64,000 nucleotides of DNA from Zhenhengia yiwuensis (GTDB taxonomy: Bacteria > Bacillota > Clostridia > Lachnospirales > Cellulosilyticaceae), in NCBI RefSeq assembly GCF_014384995.1, contig NZ_JACRSY010000005.1:1-64000 (forward strand), given 5' to 3'. The notes below the pieces were generated by a model that did not search any database, was not told the origin of the DNA, and saw nothing but the letters and a program-made list of their open reading frames with translations. This document shows, piece after piece, positions 50,809 through 60,125 of this stretch (the first letter of the stretch is position 1; every line of letters begins with the position of its first letter). The position numbers and the translations under genes were made by a program.

Positions 50809-51660
50809 TTAATATTTGTTAAAGAAACATATTCCAATCCCACTTAGCCCTAAATGGGCGCTTAGTACACTGCCTATTCCAGTCTCTACAAACTGTACAT
50901 CCCCTAACCGTTCTTTTAGCATCTCTCTAATCGTATGAAGAAGCTCTGTCTCCTCTGCATGAACAAGTCCTATTGTCTGTTGCTTATAATCACTAATACG
51001 CTCTTCTACTGTATCGACAAGTTTAGTAAGTAGTTTCTTCTGACCACGCACTTTCTCATAAACTTCAATAAAACCATCATTCACATGAATAAGTGGTTTA
51101 ATATTAAGCATATTACCTAATATGCCCTCCGCCTTGCTAATACGCCCACCTTTTACAAGCCAGTTTAAATCTGTCAAAGTAAAAATATGTTCTGCATGAT
51201 CTGCTAAAAATCTAATACGTGCTAATATCTCATCATAAGTAGCACCTTCATCTCTTAATCTTGTAGCTTCCATAGCCATAAATCCTATACAAATAGAACC
51301 CGATTTGGAGTCTACTGCTGTAAAACGGCATTCTGGATAACGCGTACTCATCTCTTCCATAAGTATATGTACTGTCTGATACGTTCCAGACATCTTCCCT
51401 GAGAAACTTATATAAATCACATCATCTTTGTTTTCTCCACAAGCTTCTAATTTCTTTATAATATCCCCTGGGAGTGGCTGTGAAGTTTGAGGCATTACCC
51501 CTTGTTTCATGGCATCATATACCTCTTGCACTTCAATTTCTTCTTTATCTGCATACTCTTTATCTTCAAGCCTTACTCTTAAAGGTAGCCAATCTATTCT
51601 ATGTTCTTTTAAAAAACGCTCTGGAAAGTCACAAGTACTGTCAACTAGTAATTTTATCAT
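50809..51660 (-). CDS. DegV-family fatty-acid-binding protein
   Basis: A 283-residue DegV protein; the family binds a fatty acid and in some species serves the fatty acid kinase FakA. Typical motifs: LLVDSTCDFPERF, PQTSQPLPGDI, ISFSGKMSGTYQ, VDSKSGSICIGFMAMEA and GGRISKAEGILGNMLNIKP. Start ATG 51660 with AGAGGTG upstream is better than the longer frame from 51687. No fakA gene is adjacent. Confidence 0.92.
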   Translation of the reverse strand: MIKLLVDSTCDFPERFLKEHRIDWLPLRVRLEDKEYADKEEIEVQEVYDAMKQGVMPQTSQPLPGDIIKKLEACGENKDDVIYISFSGKMSGTYQTVHILMEEMSTRYPECRFTAVDSKSGSICIGFMAMEATRLRDEGATYDEILARIRFLADHAEHIFTLTDLNWLVKGGRISKAEGILGNMLNIKPLIHVNDGFIEVYEKVRGQKKLLTKLVDTVEERISDYKQQTIGLVHAEETELLHTIREMLKERLGDVQFVETGIGSVLSAHLGLSGIGICFFNKY

Positions 51661-51810
51661 GTCTGCACCTCTTTCTTTCATTTGCATTTAGTGTAACCTA
51701 ATTATATAAAGATTCTATTAATTAATAGCATATCTTGCAGTTTATAGTAGATAATTATTAATTTATGAATTATAATACAAAAGTGAGATTATTTTAAATT
51801 AGGTGATGAT

Positions 51811-53841
51811 ATGAAAAAATATAATTTTCCCCATATTCTTGCAACCATATACTTCGTTTCTTTATTTAATATATCTTTTCTCTACTTTTCAAGACATAGG
51901 CAGCATGCTTATCTTATATTTATGTTTACTTTATGCATATTTAGCGTACTTATTGTGACTTTAAGTATCTATAGTTTAGATGCACATAATTCATCCCTAT
52001 TATGTGTAATAGGATGTATGAATGGGACAAGTATACTTTTTATGACACTTGCACTTCCTCTTACTTGGGTTGAGTGTTATACAAAAGCACTAACTCCATC
52101 TCTAGCTAACTCCCTCTTTATACAATCTTTTAGCATTTTTGTTCTTCTTTTCTGTCTTGCAACTCTACTTGTATTTAATTACTTTGATCAGCCTCTTATA
52201 CGCAAAAAAGTTTGCTATAGCTACATGTCTTTTACTTTAATTATTTTTACAGTCTATTTAATAGTTAATCATACTTTAACACATCCTAATAGTGTTCCTT
52301 ATGATTACTTTATATTTTGCTTAGTTATTCTACTGATTATTAGCCTCTTAACTGTTTTTGCTAGCATACATATTGCAAATAAGAAAAATCTCCTTAAGGA
52401 AAGGAGTAATGCCTTTGTATTAGTACGTCTAACTTTGCTTAGCCTTACTATTATTTTAAGTTATGGTCTGAGTTACTTTATACCTAAGTATCCTTATATG
52501 GTCATACTGCTTACATGCGTCTTTCTCCTCTTTAAAATTATTATGAGTGATTCAATCCTCCAACATTCTCAAAGACTTATGACCAAATTAGAGCTTCACC
52601 ACAACAATACTAAGCTTATGAATGCTTATTTAACCCATATGTCACATGAACAAGAAGTCCTTATTCAGCAATATCATTATATTGATACACTTTACTCTCA
52701 AATGATGTTTTTTTACCCTAATGCTCTATTCATTATAGTAAATCAAAATATTTATCATGTTAATGAAAATGCTAAAACACTTCTTAAGTATAAAGATTTA
52801 GATCTTATTATGAATACTTGTTTTATGGATTACATTGCACCCGATGATCGCCCAATAGTAGAAGAGATTGTTCATTCATTGTATAGATGCATCATTGAGT
52901 TTGAAACTGTAGATGTACACTTTATTACCTCTACAGGTGAACTTATTGATGTTGAGCTCTATCTTACACTTTCCCATGATAATACAGTCCGTGCTATTAT
53001 TGCCTCTGCGAAGGATATCTCTGATAAAAAACAACGTGACCAACTTCAACGAGCTATAGAATTTGAGAAAATCAAAGTAGAGTTTTTCTGCACTATTTCA
53101 CATGAATTAAAAACCCCTGTGAACATTATCTATAGTGCTACACAGCTTCAAAATAACTTTATTAACAATCATGAGTATGACAAAATTCCTCATTATAATA
53201 CTATGATTGAACAAAATTGTATGAGACTCTTAAGACTACTTAATAATTTCTTAGATATTAATAGGCTAGAAAGCCATTATTTTAATATCTCTCCACGTAC
53301 ACTAAACATTGTCATGCTGACTGAAAATATATTAGATTCCATTCTTCCTTATACAGAGCGTAAAAATATTACTGCTATTTTTGATACTTATGAGGAAGAA
53401 GTCTACTGTACAGTTGATCCTGATCTTATGGAAAGAATTCTTCTTAATTTATTCTCGAATGCAATTAAATATGGGCATGAAGATGGGCATATTTGGGTAA
53501 CTGTTACACTAGAAACAGGTTACGCCCATATACATATTAAAGATGACGGTGTCGGTATCCCTGATGAGAGTAAAGAACTTATATTTGAACGTTTTACACG
53601 TATTGAAAATGGTCTCATCAGAAAAGCCGAAGGGGCCGGAATCGGTCTTTCTCTAGTAAAATCTTTTGTTGAACTTAATAAGGGCTCTATAGAAGTAAAA
53701 AGTAAAGTAAACCAGGGCACAGAATTTATTATTAAATTTCCTATTGAAACGAATCCTACCTTACTACATGACCTAGATTATACTTATATGACAGGTAGTG
53801 ATAAAGTAGATATTGAGTTCTCTGACCTTTATATGGATTAA
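51811..53841 (+). CDS. Membrane sensor histidine kinase with PAS domain
   Basis: A 676-residue orphan sensor kinase. The N-terminal about 250 residues form seven or eight membrane helices, like a MASE3-type sensor region. A PAS domain follows at about 300-410 (FIIVNQNIYHVNENAKTLLK). The dimerisation box is FFCTISHELKTPVNIIYSA with the phosphorylated His. The ATPase part shows NLFSNAIKYG, IKDDGVGIPDESK, FERFTRIE and GAGIGLSLVKSFVEL. No response regulator gene is adjacent, so its partner is unknown. ATG 51811 has TAGGTGAT upstream. Confidence 0.92.
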   Translation: MKKYNFPHILATIYFVSLFNISFLYFSRHRQHAYLIFMFTLCIFSVLIVTLSIYSLDAHNSSLLCVIGCMNGTSILFMTLALPLTWVECYTKALTPSLANSLFIQSFSIFVLLFCLATLLVFNYFDQPLIRKKVCYSYMSFTLIIFTVYLIVNHTLTHPNSVPYDYFIFCLVILLIISLLTVFASIHIANKKNLLKERSNAFVLVRLTLLSLTIILSYGLSYFIPKYPYMVILLTCVFLLFKIIMSDSILQHSQRLMTKLELHHNNTKLMNAYLTHMSHEQEVLIQQYHYIDTLYSQMMFFYPNALFIIVNQNIYHVNENAKTLLKYKDLDLIMNTCFMDYIAPDDRPIVEEIVHSLYRCIIEFETVDVHFITSTGELIDVELYLTLSHDNTVRAIIASAKDISDKKQRDQLQRAIEFEKIKVEFFCTISHELKTPVNIIYSATQLQNNFINNHEYDKIPHYNTMIEQNCMRLLRLLNNFLDINRLESHYFNISPRTLNIVMLTENILDSILPYTERKNITAIFDTYEEEVYCTVDPDLMERILLNLFSNAIKYGHEDGHIWVTVTLETGYAHIHIKDDGVGIPDESKELIFERFTRIENGLIRKAEGAGIGLSLVKSFVELNKGSIEVKSKVNQGTEFIIKFPIETNPTLLHDLDYTYMTGSDKVDIEFSDLYMD

Positions 53842-53858
53842 ACGAATTATGAAACAAA

Positions 53859-53889
53859 TAAAAAGCTCCCTATTTAGGGAGCCCTTTTT
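53859..53889. terminator. Terminator between sensor kinase and AbrB-type gene
   Basis: GCTCCCTA (53865-53872) pairs with TAGGGAGC (53875-53882), with A residues before and T residues after, so it can act on both strands. Confidence 0.8.
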
Positions 53890-53903
53890 ATAGTTAAATA
53901 TGT

Positions 53904-54167
53904 TTATTCTGCTACTTTAAGTCCTGCAATTTTAGCAAGTTCTACAATGGTAGCTTTTGATATTTTTTTACCTTTGTAGTCAATAAGGTCATCCATGCTT
54001 CCATTAAAGATATCTGCTGGTTCATACTTTTTAAGGATGATTTTTTCATCATCTACAAAAATTTCTAATGAATCTTTCTCTTGGATATTAAGGTTTCTTC
54101 TTAATTCAATTGGTAATACAACTCGTCCTAACTCATCGACTTTTCTTACGATCCCTGTTGATTTCAC
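53904..54167 (-). CDS. AbrB/SpoVT-type transition regulator
   Basis: An 87-residue DNA-binding protein. The N-terminal swapped-hairpin domain reads TGIVRKVDELGRVVLPIELR then RNLNIQEKDSLEIFVDDEKI, nearly the standard AbrB sequence. The rest (about 40 residues) is a short dimerisation/multimerisation part. Such proteins control growth-phase and sporulation genes; spmA/spmB are next door. It starts at ATG 54167. Confidence 0.9.
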   Translation of the reverse strand: MKSTGIVRKVDELGRVVLPIELRRNLNIQEKDSLEIFVDDEKIILKKYEPADIFNGSMDDLIDYKGKKISKATIVELAKIAGLKVAE

Positions 54168-54534
54168 TTAAATCCTCTCCCTTTTAAAAAATATTGTCAA
54201 CCCATGTAGATTTTTCTAATTTCTGTAATAATAAAGTACCATAATTAGCAATAAAAGTCAATTGATGTTTTGTAAATTTTTATCGATTTTTTAGATTTTT
54301 TTATCAATTCATTAATATAATATTGTATTACTGCATAATTCGTACCTATTATTTTTATATTTTTTTTATTTTTTTGTCGAATTTCCTGCTTATAGTATTT
54401 GTAGTTCTTAATTTGATTCCTATTAATTGATTTTTTTACCATGTAATTTGTACCCTTTTTGTGTAAAGTTTGTCCATCTTGCTGCATATAGTTATAGAGA
54501 CAAGTCTATTTTATTATGTGTAAGGAGCGATATT
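54168..54534. other. AT-rich intergenic region between AbrB-type gene and spmA
   Basis: About 370 bases of very AT-rich DNA between divergent genes. It should hold both promoters and possibly AbrB binding sites, as AbrB proteins often autoregulate through AT-rich DNA. An 80-residue Lys/Ile/Tyr-rich minus frame (54245-54487) has no ribosome binding site and is best ignored. Confidence 0.5.
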
Positions 54535-55116
54535 ATGCTGAATTATCTTTGGGGAGCTATGATTATCTTCTCCATGCTTATGGCTTTATTCGGTGGCCAT
54601 ATGCAGCAGATGACGCAAAGCATATTAAATTCAAGTCAATCTGCTGTTGAAATCTGTATTTCCTCATGTGGCGCATTAGCCATGTGGATGGGGGTTATGC
54701 GTATTGCAGAAAATGCACATCTTATAGATGCTCTTGCTAACCGCATGACACCAATTCTTAACTTTTTATTTCCTGATGTACCTCGTAACCATCCTGCCCG
54801 TAAATATATTGCCACAAATATTATAGCCAACTTTTTAGGACTTGGTTGGGCTGCTACACCTCCTGGACTTAAAGCAATGACAGAGCTTCAAAAACTTAAT
54901 AAGACTCATCCTACAATTGCTACTCATGCCATGTGTATGTTCCTTATCGTCAATATTTCTACTGTCCAGCTCGTTTCTATTAATATAATTGCCTACAGAA
55001 GTGCATACGGTTCTGCCAATCCTACAGAAGTTATAGGCCCTTCTATTATTGCTACAGCTCTTTCTACCCTTGTAGCTATTACCTTTGCAAAATGTATGTA
55101 TAGGAGGAATGATTAG
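54535..55116 (+). CDS. spmA: Spore maturation protein A
   Basis: A 193-residue membrane protein required with SpmB for core dehydration in spores. Landmarks: LWGAMIIFSMLMALFGGHMQ, ISSCGALAMWMGVMRIAENA, FLFPDVPRNHPARKYIATNI and NFLGLGWAATPPGLKAMTEL; these belong to the nucleoside-recognition (Gate) family fold. ATG 54535 follows TAAGGAG. spmB starts immediately after its stop codon. Confidence 0.94.
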   Translation: MLNYLWGAMIIFSMLMALFGGHMQQMTQSILNSSQSAVEICISSCGALAMWMGVMRIAENAHLIDALANRMTPILNFLFPDVPRNHPARKYIATNIIANFLGLGWAATPPGLKAMTELQKLNKTHPTIATHAMCMFLIVNISTVQLVSINIIAYRSAYGSANPTEVIGPSIIATALSTLVAITFAKCMYRRND

Positions 55117-55650
55117 ATGAAGTTTCTCGTAACCTTATCAGACTTTCTTGTACCTACTGTTATGTTTCTCATTGTTGTCTATGGACTTATACATAAAGTA
55201 GATGTATTTCAATCTTTTGTAGATGGCGCAAAGGAAGGTATTAATGTGGTCCTTTCTATCCTTCCAACTCTTGTTGCACTCATGTTAGGTATAGCCATGC
55301 TTAGAACTTCTGGTGCCTTAGACGGACTCGTAAGGCTTCTTAGCCCTCTTGTCTCATTCTCTAATTTTCCAACAGAAGTTATTCCTGTTGCCCTTATGCG
55401 CACTGTCTCTTCTTCTGCTTCCACAGGGCTTATTCTTGATATTTTTAAGAATTATGGGCCCGACTCTTTCATTGGCAGGCTTGTATCTATCATGTTTGGA
55501 TGTACAGAAAGTATTTTCTATACCATGTCGGTTTATTTTATGTCCATTAAGATAAAAAATAGTCGTTATACTGTTGTTGGTGCTCTCCTGGCATCTCTAG
55601 TGGGAATTACCATGTCTTATCTACTAACTGTCTACCTTTTCGGTGTATAA
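55117..55650 (+). CDS. spmB: Spore maturation protein B
   Basis: A 177-residue membrane protein of the same Gate family, partner of SpmA. Landmarks: DFLVPTVMFLIVVYGLIHKV, FVDGAKEGINVVLSILPTLV, PTEVIPVALMRTVSSSAS and GCTESIFYTMSVYF. It is translationally coupled to spmA (no gap). The pair marks the organism as a spore former. Confidence 0.94.
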   Translation: MKFLVTLSDFLVPTVMFLIVVYGLIHKVDVFQSFVDGAKEGINVVLSILPTLVALMLGIAMLRTSGALDGLVRLLSPLVSFSNFPTEVIPVALMRTVSSSASTGLILDIFKNYGPDSFIGRLVSIMFGCTESIFYTMSVYFMSIKIKNSRYTVVGALLASLVGITMSYLLTVYLFGV

Positions 55651-55716
55651 ACTATTTTTTTTTAAGTCAAAGATGGTATAATATAACTATAATTTATACA
55701 AAGGAAGGATCCGAAA

Positions 55717-56757
55717 ATGTTCGATAAACTTAAATCTTTATTTTCCCAAAAAGATGATGTATACGAAGATGAAGTATTATACCATAAAAATGGCAATATT
55801 ATGTATGAAGGTGCTATGAAAGGTCCTATGTTTCATGGAACAGGTAAGCTTTATAATGAAGCAGGTAAACTCATCTATAAAGGTGAATTCAGAAGTGGTG
55901 AACCACATGGTCATGGCATAGCCTATTTAGACGACTGTGAGTCTTATGAAGGTGACTTCTATAAAGGGGAACAAACTGGAAAAGGTGTTTATCATTGGGC
56001 AGATGGTTCTTATCATGAGGGTGCTTTTCTAAATGGCATACGTGAAGGCAAGGGTATTTTCTACACTGCAGAAGGTACTATTTTTGAAGGAACTTTTATG
56101 AATAACAAGCTCCAAGGATATGGTTCTTGCACTTTCCCTAATGGTAACTTCTATGAAGGTGAATTTAGAGATGGCATTGCTACAGGACGCGGTAAACTTA
56201 CACTTGGTGGCATTGGCACTTATGAAGGTGATGTAGTAGAAGGTATCCCTCATGGTAAAGGTACTTATACCTATGAAGATGGTTCTATGTACCGTGGTGA
56301 TGTAGTACAAGGCCAACTTACTGGCAAGGGTATGAAAGTTTTTGCAAATGGACATAAATACATAGGTGAATTTAAAGATGGTATGATGCATGGTGAAGGT
56401 ATGTATGAAGAAGATAACGGTGCTAAATACCAAGGCATCTTCGAAGAAGATTACATGTTAAGTTCTACTCATGGCAGTGTTATGCTCCCAGGCATTGGTA
56501 TGTATGAAGGTGAATTAGTAGATGATAAGCCAAATGGTAAAGGAAAAATTAACTTCCTCCAAGGAGGTTCCTACATCGGAGAAGTTGTAGATGGTCATAT
56601 TACAGGCTATGGTACACTCCATTATCCTAATGGTCATAAATATACTGGTGACCTTGTAGATGGCAAAATGCACGGAAAAGGTACCTATGAAGACGAAGAG
56701 GGTAATAAATATGTAGGACTATTCGAAGATGACTATATGGTAGAGCGTCTTGCTTAG
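55717..56757 (+). CDS. MORN-repeat protein
   Basis: A 346-residue cytoplasmic protein built almost entirely of about 13 MORN repeats with the typical Y.G....G..HG.G pattern (YEGDFYKGEQTGKGVY, YRGDVVQGQLTGKGMK, YTGDLVDGKMHGKGTY). There is no signal peptide and no enzyme domain. MORN repeats form elongated beta structures, and in eukaryotes they bind partners near membranes; their role in bacteria is mostly unknown. ATG 55717 has AAGGAAGG upstream. It follows spmAB after 66 bases and might share their sporulation timing. Confidence 0.9.
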   Translation: MFDKLKSLFSQKDDVYEDEVLYHKNGNIMYEGAMKGPMFHGTGKLYNEAGKLIYKGEFRSGEPHGHGIAYLDDCESYEGDFYKGEQTGKGVYHWADGSYHEGAFLNGIREGKGIFYTAEGTIFEGTFMNNKLQGYGSCTFPNGNFYEGEFRDGIATGRGKLTLGGIGTYEGDVVEGIPHGKGTYTYEDGSMYRGDVVQGQLTGKGMKVFANGHKYIGEFKDGMMHGEGMYEEDNGAKYQGIFEEDYMLSSTHGSVMLPGIGMYEGELVDDKPNGKGKINFLQGGSYIGEVVDGHITGYGTLHYPNGHKYTGDLVDGKMHGKGTYEDEEGNKYVGLFEDDYMVERLA

Positions 56758-56917
56758 ACTAAAAGTACAGTACTATTCCAAGCAGTAGCAGATCATGTAA
56801 CTATAAAGAAACTGTTAATGCTTTTCTAATCATTTTAGTTCTAGCAGGACTTATCAGCAATTCTACTCCAGACAGTAAATGGTTCCTAAACGGCATGAAA
56901 AAGAAAAAATTAACAAA

Positions 56918-56968
56918 AAAAGAATAAGCTAGATTGAGTTCACTACGCTCAATCTAGCTTATTCTTTT
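56918..56968. terminator. Bidirectional terminator before fucose genes
   Basis: A perfect 21-bp stem: 56918-56938 pairs with 56948-56968 (core AATAAGCTAGATTGAG with CTCAATCTAGCTTATT), flanked by A and T runs. It ends the sugar kinase transcript from the right, and overlaps that gene's stop. Confidence 0.9.
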
Positions 56969-58316
56969 ATAAACGGAGAGTATTCATCTGCACAAGTACA
57001 TTGCCCATAGCAGATGCTTCAGTTGTTCCTTTAATAACCGCTTTGTGTGTTGCTTGTTTTACCACTTCACATAGATGTGCATCCTTCGTTCCGCCACCTA
57101 CCATGCGAATAGTACTTATTTCTTCACCAATTAACTCTTCAAACTGGTGAACCGTCTCTTGATAAAGTTTCCCTAAGCCGTTATACACAGCTGTAGCCAC
57201 TTCACCTATACTTTCTAACTGCACGTTATATTTTTCTTTACATGCAGCAATAATTTCCTGTTCCATATTGGTAGGTGCCATAAAGCGTTCATCTGCTATA
57301 TCAATAGCATACTCATGGTTTACTTTGCGTGCCTCTTCTATAATATCTGGGAAATCTACTTTTAAACCTTTATCATTTAGACATTTTTTAAGTTGTTGTA
57401 AAATCCATAGACCATTAATATTTTTTAGAAGTCTCACCTTGCCTTTAGCACTTCCCTCATTGGTAAAGCCACTTAATCTAGCCTTCTCTTCTAATTGAGC
57501 TTTACTTACTTCAAGCCCCATAAGGCACCATGTACCACATACAAGATACATTTCATCTTCCTTTTCAATCTCAGCTCCTACTACTGCTGAAGCTGTATCA
57601 TGGCTTCCTACTGCTATAATAGGAATAGGACCAAGACCTGTTTCTTCTTGAATAGCTTTTGTAAGTGTGCCTACCTGTGTACCAGGTTGTACTAACTCAC
57701 ACATTACGTTCCTATCAAGATTCAGCTTATCAAAAATTTCTTTGCTGTAGCCTTTTGTCTCTACATCAATAAGTCCACTTGTTGAAGCAATAGTTGCTTC
57801 ATTATACATTTTACCTGTAAACAAATAGCCTAATAAATCTGGTGTAAAGAGCCACTTCTTACCATGATTTTTAATAATAGAATTATACTTCTTATCATAG
57901 TAAAGCTGATAAATAGTATTGAAAGCTGCTTTTTGTATACCTGTTATACCATATAATGTTTCTTCAGATATAATACTTTCTACTTCATCTATTACTTTTG
58001 CTGTTCTGCCATCTCTGTAATGAATAGGCAGATTAATCATCTGCCCATTCTCATCAAGCCACGCACCATCCACCCCCCAGGTGTCAATCCCCATGGATTG
58101 AATGCTTACATCTTTTCTTAAGGCTACTTTCTTTAAGCCCTGTTTCATTTCATGAAAGAGTCTTGGTATATCCCAATACATAGTTCCATTCATAACAACA
58201 GGATCATTAGGAAAACGATGTACTTCTTCTAGTTCTATCTTTCCCTCTTTATCAATACCTAGCATCAACCTTCCACTTGATGCACCTAAGTCAAATGCAA
58301 TGTAAGCTTTATTCAT
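56967..58316 (-). CDS. FGGY-family sugar kinase, probable L-fuculokinase
   Basis: A 449-residue FGGY carbohydrate kinase. By sequence it is of the rhamnulokinase type: AFDLGASSGRLMLG (phosphate 1), GIDTWGVDGAWLDENG, PIHYRDGRT, VGSHDTASAVVGAE, LVCGTWCLMGLE and MVGGGTKDAHLCE (adenosine). It lies 12 nt after the L-fucose isomerase gene, so the natural substrate is most likely L-fuculose. The specificity comes from context, not from residues I can read. No aldolase gene is in the window. Confidence 0.88.
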   Translation of the reverse strand: MNKAYIAFDLGASSGRLMLGIDKEGKIELEEVHRFPNDPVVMNGTMYWDIPRLFHEMKQGLKKVALRKDVSIQSMGIDTWGVDGAWLDENGQMINLPIHYRDGRTAKVIDEVESIISEETLYGITGIQKAAFNTIYQLYYDKKYNSIIKNHGKKWLFTPDLLGYLFTGKMYNEATIASTSGLIDVETKGYSKEIFDKLNLDRNVMCELVQPGTQVGTLTKAIQEETGLGPIPIIAVGSHDTASAVVGAEIEKEDEMYLVCGTWCLMGLEVSKAQLEEKARLSGFTNEGSAKGKVRLLKNINGLWILQQLKKCLNDKGLKVDFPDIIEEARKVNHEYAIDIADERFMAPTNMEQEIIAACKEKYNVQLESIGEVATAVYNGLGKLYQETVHQFEELIGEEISTIRMVGGGTKDAHLCEVVKQATHKAVIKGTTEASAMGNVLVQMNTLRL

Positions 58317-58328
58317 AGTGGCAGCCTC

Positions 58329-60125
58329 CTAAGCTTTTTTGTAAAGTGGTCCGTAGTTTTTACATGCTCTAAAGTCTGCACCTTCCATATCCTTTGTACC
58401 AAATGCACTCCAAACTTTTGGTCTAAAAATACGTTCTTCTGATACGTTGTGCATTGCTACTGGAATTCTAAGCATTGAAGCAAGTGCAATTAAGTCTGCT
58501 CCAATATGTCCATAGCTAATTGCACCATGGTTAGCAGCCCATTCATTCATAACACTATAGACATCTTTGAATGCACCTTCACCTGTTAAGATTGGAGCAA
58601 ACCATGTTGTAGGCCATGTTTGGTCTGTACGTTTGTTAAGTGTATCATGTACATCAGCTGGGAGATCAACTGTGTAACCTTCAGCAATTTGAAGAATTGG
58701 TCCAAGACCTTTAACCATTGATACACGGCTCATAGTTACAGGCATACCACCTTCTGAAAGGAAGCATGATGAGTAACCGCCCCCTCTAAAATATTCACGG
58801 TTAGCTGATGGCCAAGTTGTAGCATCAAGACAAGCCTTTACTTCTTCATCTGTAATATCCCAGAATTGTTTCATAACGGGCTCCCCATTTGCACCTTTTT
58901 GTTTACCTGTTGCATCAAGTGTTGTTGCTCCTGAGTTAATAAGATGGATAATACCGTTTGCAGCTCTACCTTCTAATTTATGTCCTGTTACACGTTCAAC
59001 TGCTTCAGGACTCCAATATGTACGCACATCTGAGAAAATTTGTGATCTACCTGTAAGTAGGTGACCAAATAACATAGGTACACCGTTAAGTGCATCATTT
59101 TCTGTTGCTACAACAAAAGCTTCACGTGTGCCATTCCAGTCAAATGATGAATTAAGGATAGCTTCCATAAAGTCACCATTAGGTTTATAATCTGTCCATT
59201 GTCTTTGGCCTTGGAAACCTGCAGCAATGGCATTGTGTCCATTTGATTCTTCAATGAAACCTTTTTCAGCAAGTTTTTCATTCCCCACCATAAGGTCACG
59301 GCAAATAAGTGTCATTTTTACAACGAATTCCCAATCAGCTTCTTTACCTGCTGCATCTTTAACAAGATGAGGTTTATTAATTTCTATACCTTCTTTACAA
59401 TTTGCTTTTACCCATGCAAGTGCTTTTTCATACTCATCTTTATCGTAAATTTCAAGTTCAATACGTCTCATAATTTCAATCATATCTACATACTCTGTTC
59501 TCATGCCTAAATAGTCACTGAAGAAATGTGGATCTACAATTGAACCTGCGATACCCATAGATACATTACCAATTGATAAATAAGATTTATTTCTCATATG
59601 TGCTACAGCAAGACCTGCTTTAGCAAAAGTTAAGATTTTAGTCTCTACATCAGATGGAATTGTTCTATCATCTGCATCTTGAACATCTTTTCCATAGATT
59701 GAGAATACTGGAAGACCTGCTTGAGCATGTGCTGCTGCTGCAGAAGCAAGATATACAGCACCTGGTCTTTCAGTTCCATTAAAGCCCCAGATTGCTTTAA
59801 GTCTATGAGGATTAAGATCAAGTGTTTCAGCACCATAACACCAGCAAGGTGTAACTGTAATAGAGATATCTACATTTTCTTTTTCAAATTTGGCTTCACA
59901 TGCACTCGCTTCTGCTACTCCACCAATTGTAGTATCTGCAATAACACATTCTACTTTCTCACCATTTGGATGTCTAAGTGTCCCTTCAATAAGCTCAGCT
60001 ACTGCTTTTGCCATAGACATTGTTTGGTCTTCTAATGATTCTCTAACGCCTTCTCTTCTGCCATCGATTGTTGGTCTAATCCCGATTTTTGGTAATTGCC
60101 CTTTTAAACGATATGTATTTGCCAT
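58329..60125 (-). CDS. fucI: L-fucose isomerase
   Basis: Converts L-fucose to L-fuculose, a Mn2+ enzyme (598 residues, full length). Landmarks: PKIGIRPTIDGRREGVRESL, CWCYGAETLD, VVATENDALNGVPMLFGHLL with a metal-binding Glu, SDVRTYWSPEAVERVTGH with a metal-binding Asp, and SYGHIGADLIALASM with the metal His. ATG 60125 has TAGGGGGA upstream. A long AT-rich region precedes it. It forms an operon with the kinase. Confidence 0.95.
   Translation of the reverse strand: MANTYRLKGQLPKIGIRPTIDGRREGVRESLEDQTMSMAKAVAELIEGTLRHPNGEKVECVIADTTIGGVAEASACEAKFEKENVDISITVTPCWCYGAETLDLNPHRLKAIWGFNGTERPGAVYLASAAAAHAQAGLPVFSIYGKDVQDADDRTIPSDVETKILTFAKAGLAVAHMRNKSYLSIGNVSMGIAGSIVDPHFFSDYLGMRTEYVDMIEIMRRIELEIYDKDEYEKALAWVKANCKEGIEINKPHLVKDAAGKEADWEFVVKMTLICRDLMVGNEKLAEKGFIEESNGHNAIAAGFQGQRQWTDYKPNGDFMEAILNSSFDWNGTREAFVVATENDALNGVPMLFGHLLTGRSQIFSDVRTYWSPEAVERVTGHKLEGRAANGIIHLINSGATTLDATGKQKGANGEPVMKQFWDITDEEVKACLDATTWPSANREYFRGGGYSSCFLSEGGMPVTMSRVSMVKGLGPILQIAEGYTVDLPADVHDTLNKRTDQTWPTTWFAPILTGEGAFKDVYSVMNEWAANHGAISYGHIGADLIALASMLRIPVAMHNVSEERIFRPKVWSAFGTKDMEGADFRACKNYGPLYKKA

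Noticed and set aside
54245..54487. 80-residue minus-strand frame rich in Lys, Ile, Tyr and Asn
   Set aside because: It lies in very AT-rich promoter DNA, has no ribosome binding site, and its composition is what random AT-rich sequence gives.
56767..56925. Plus-strand frame with a hydrophobic stretch (AFLIILVLAGLISN) after the MORN gene
   Set aside because: No usable start codon or ribosome binding site; it could be the tail of a lost small membrane gene, but the evidence is too thin.
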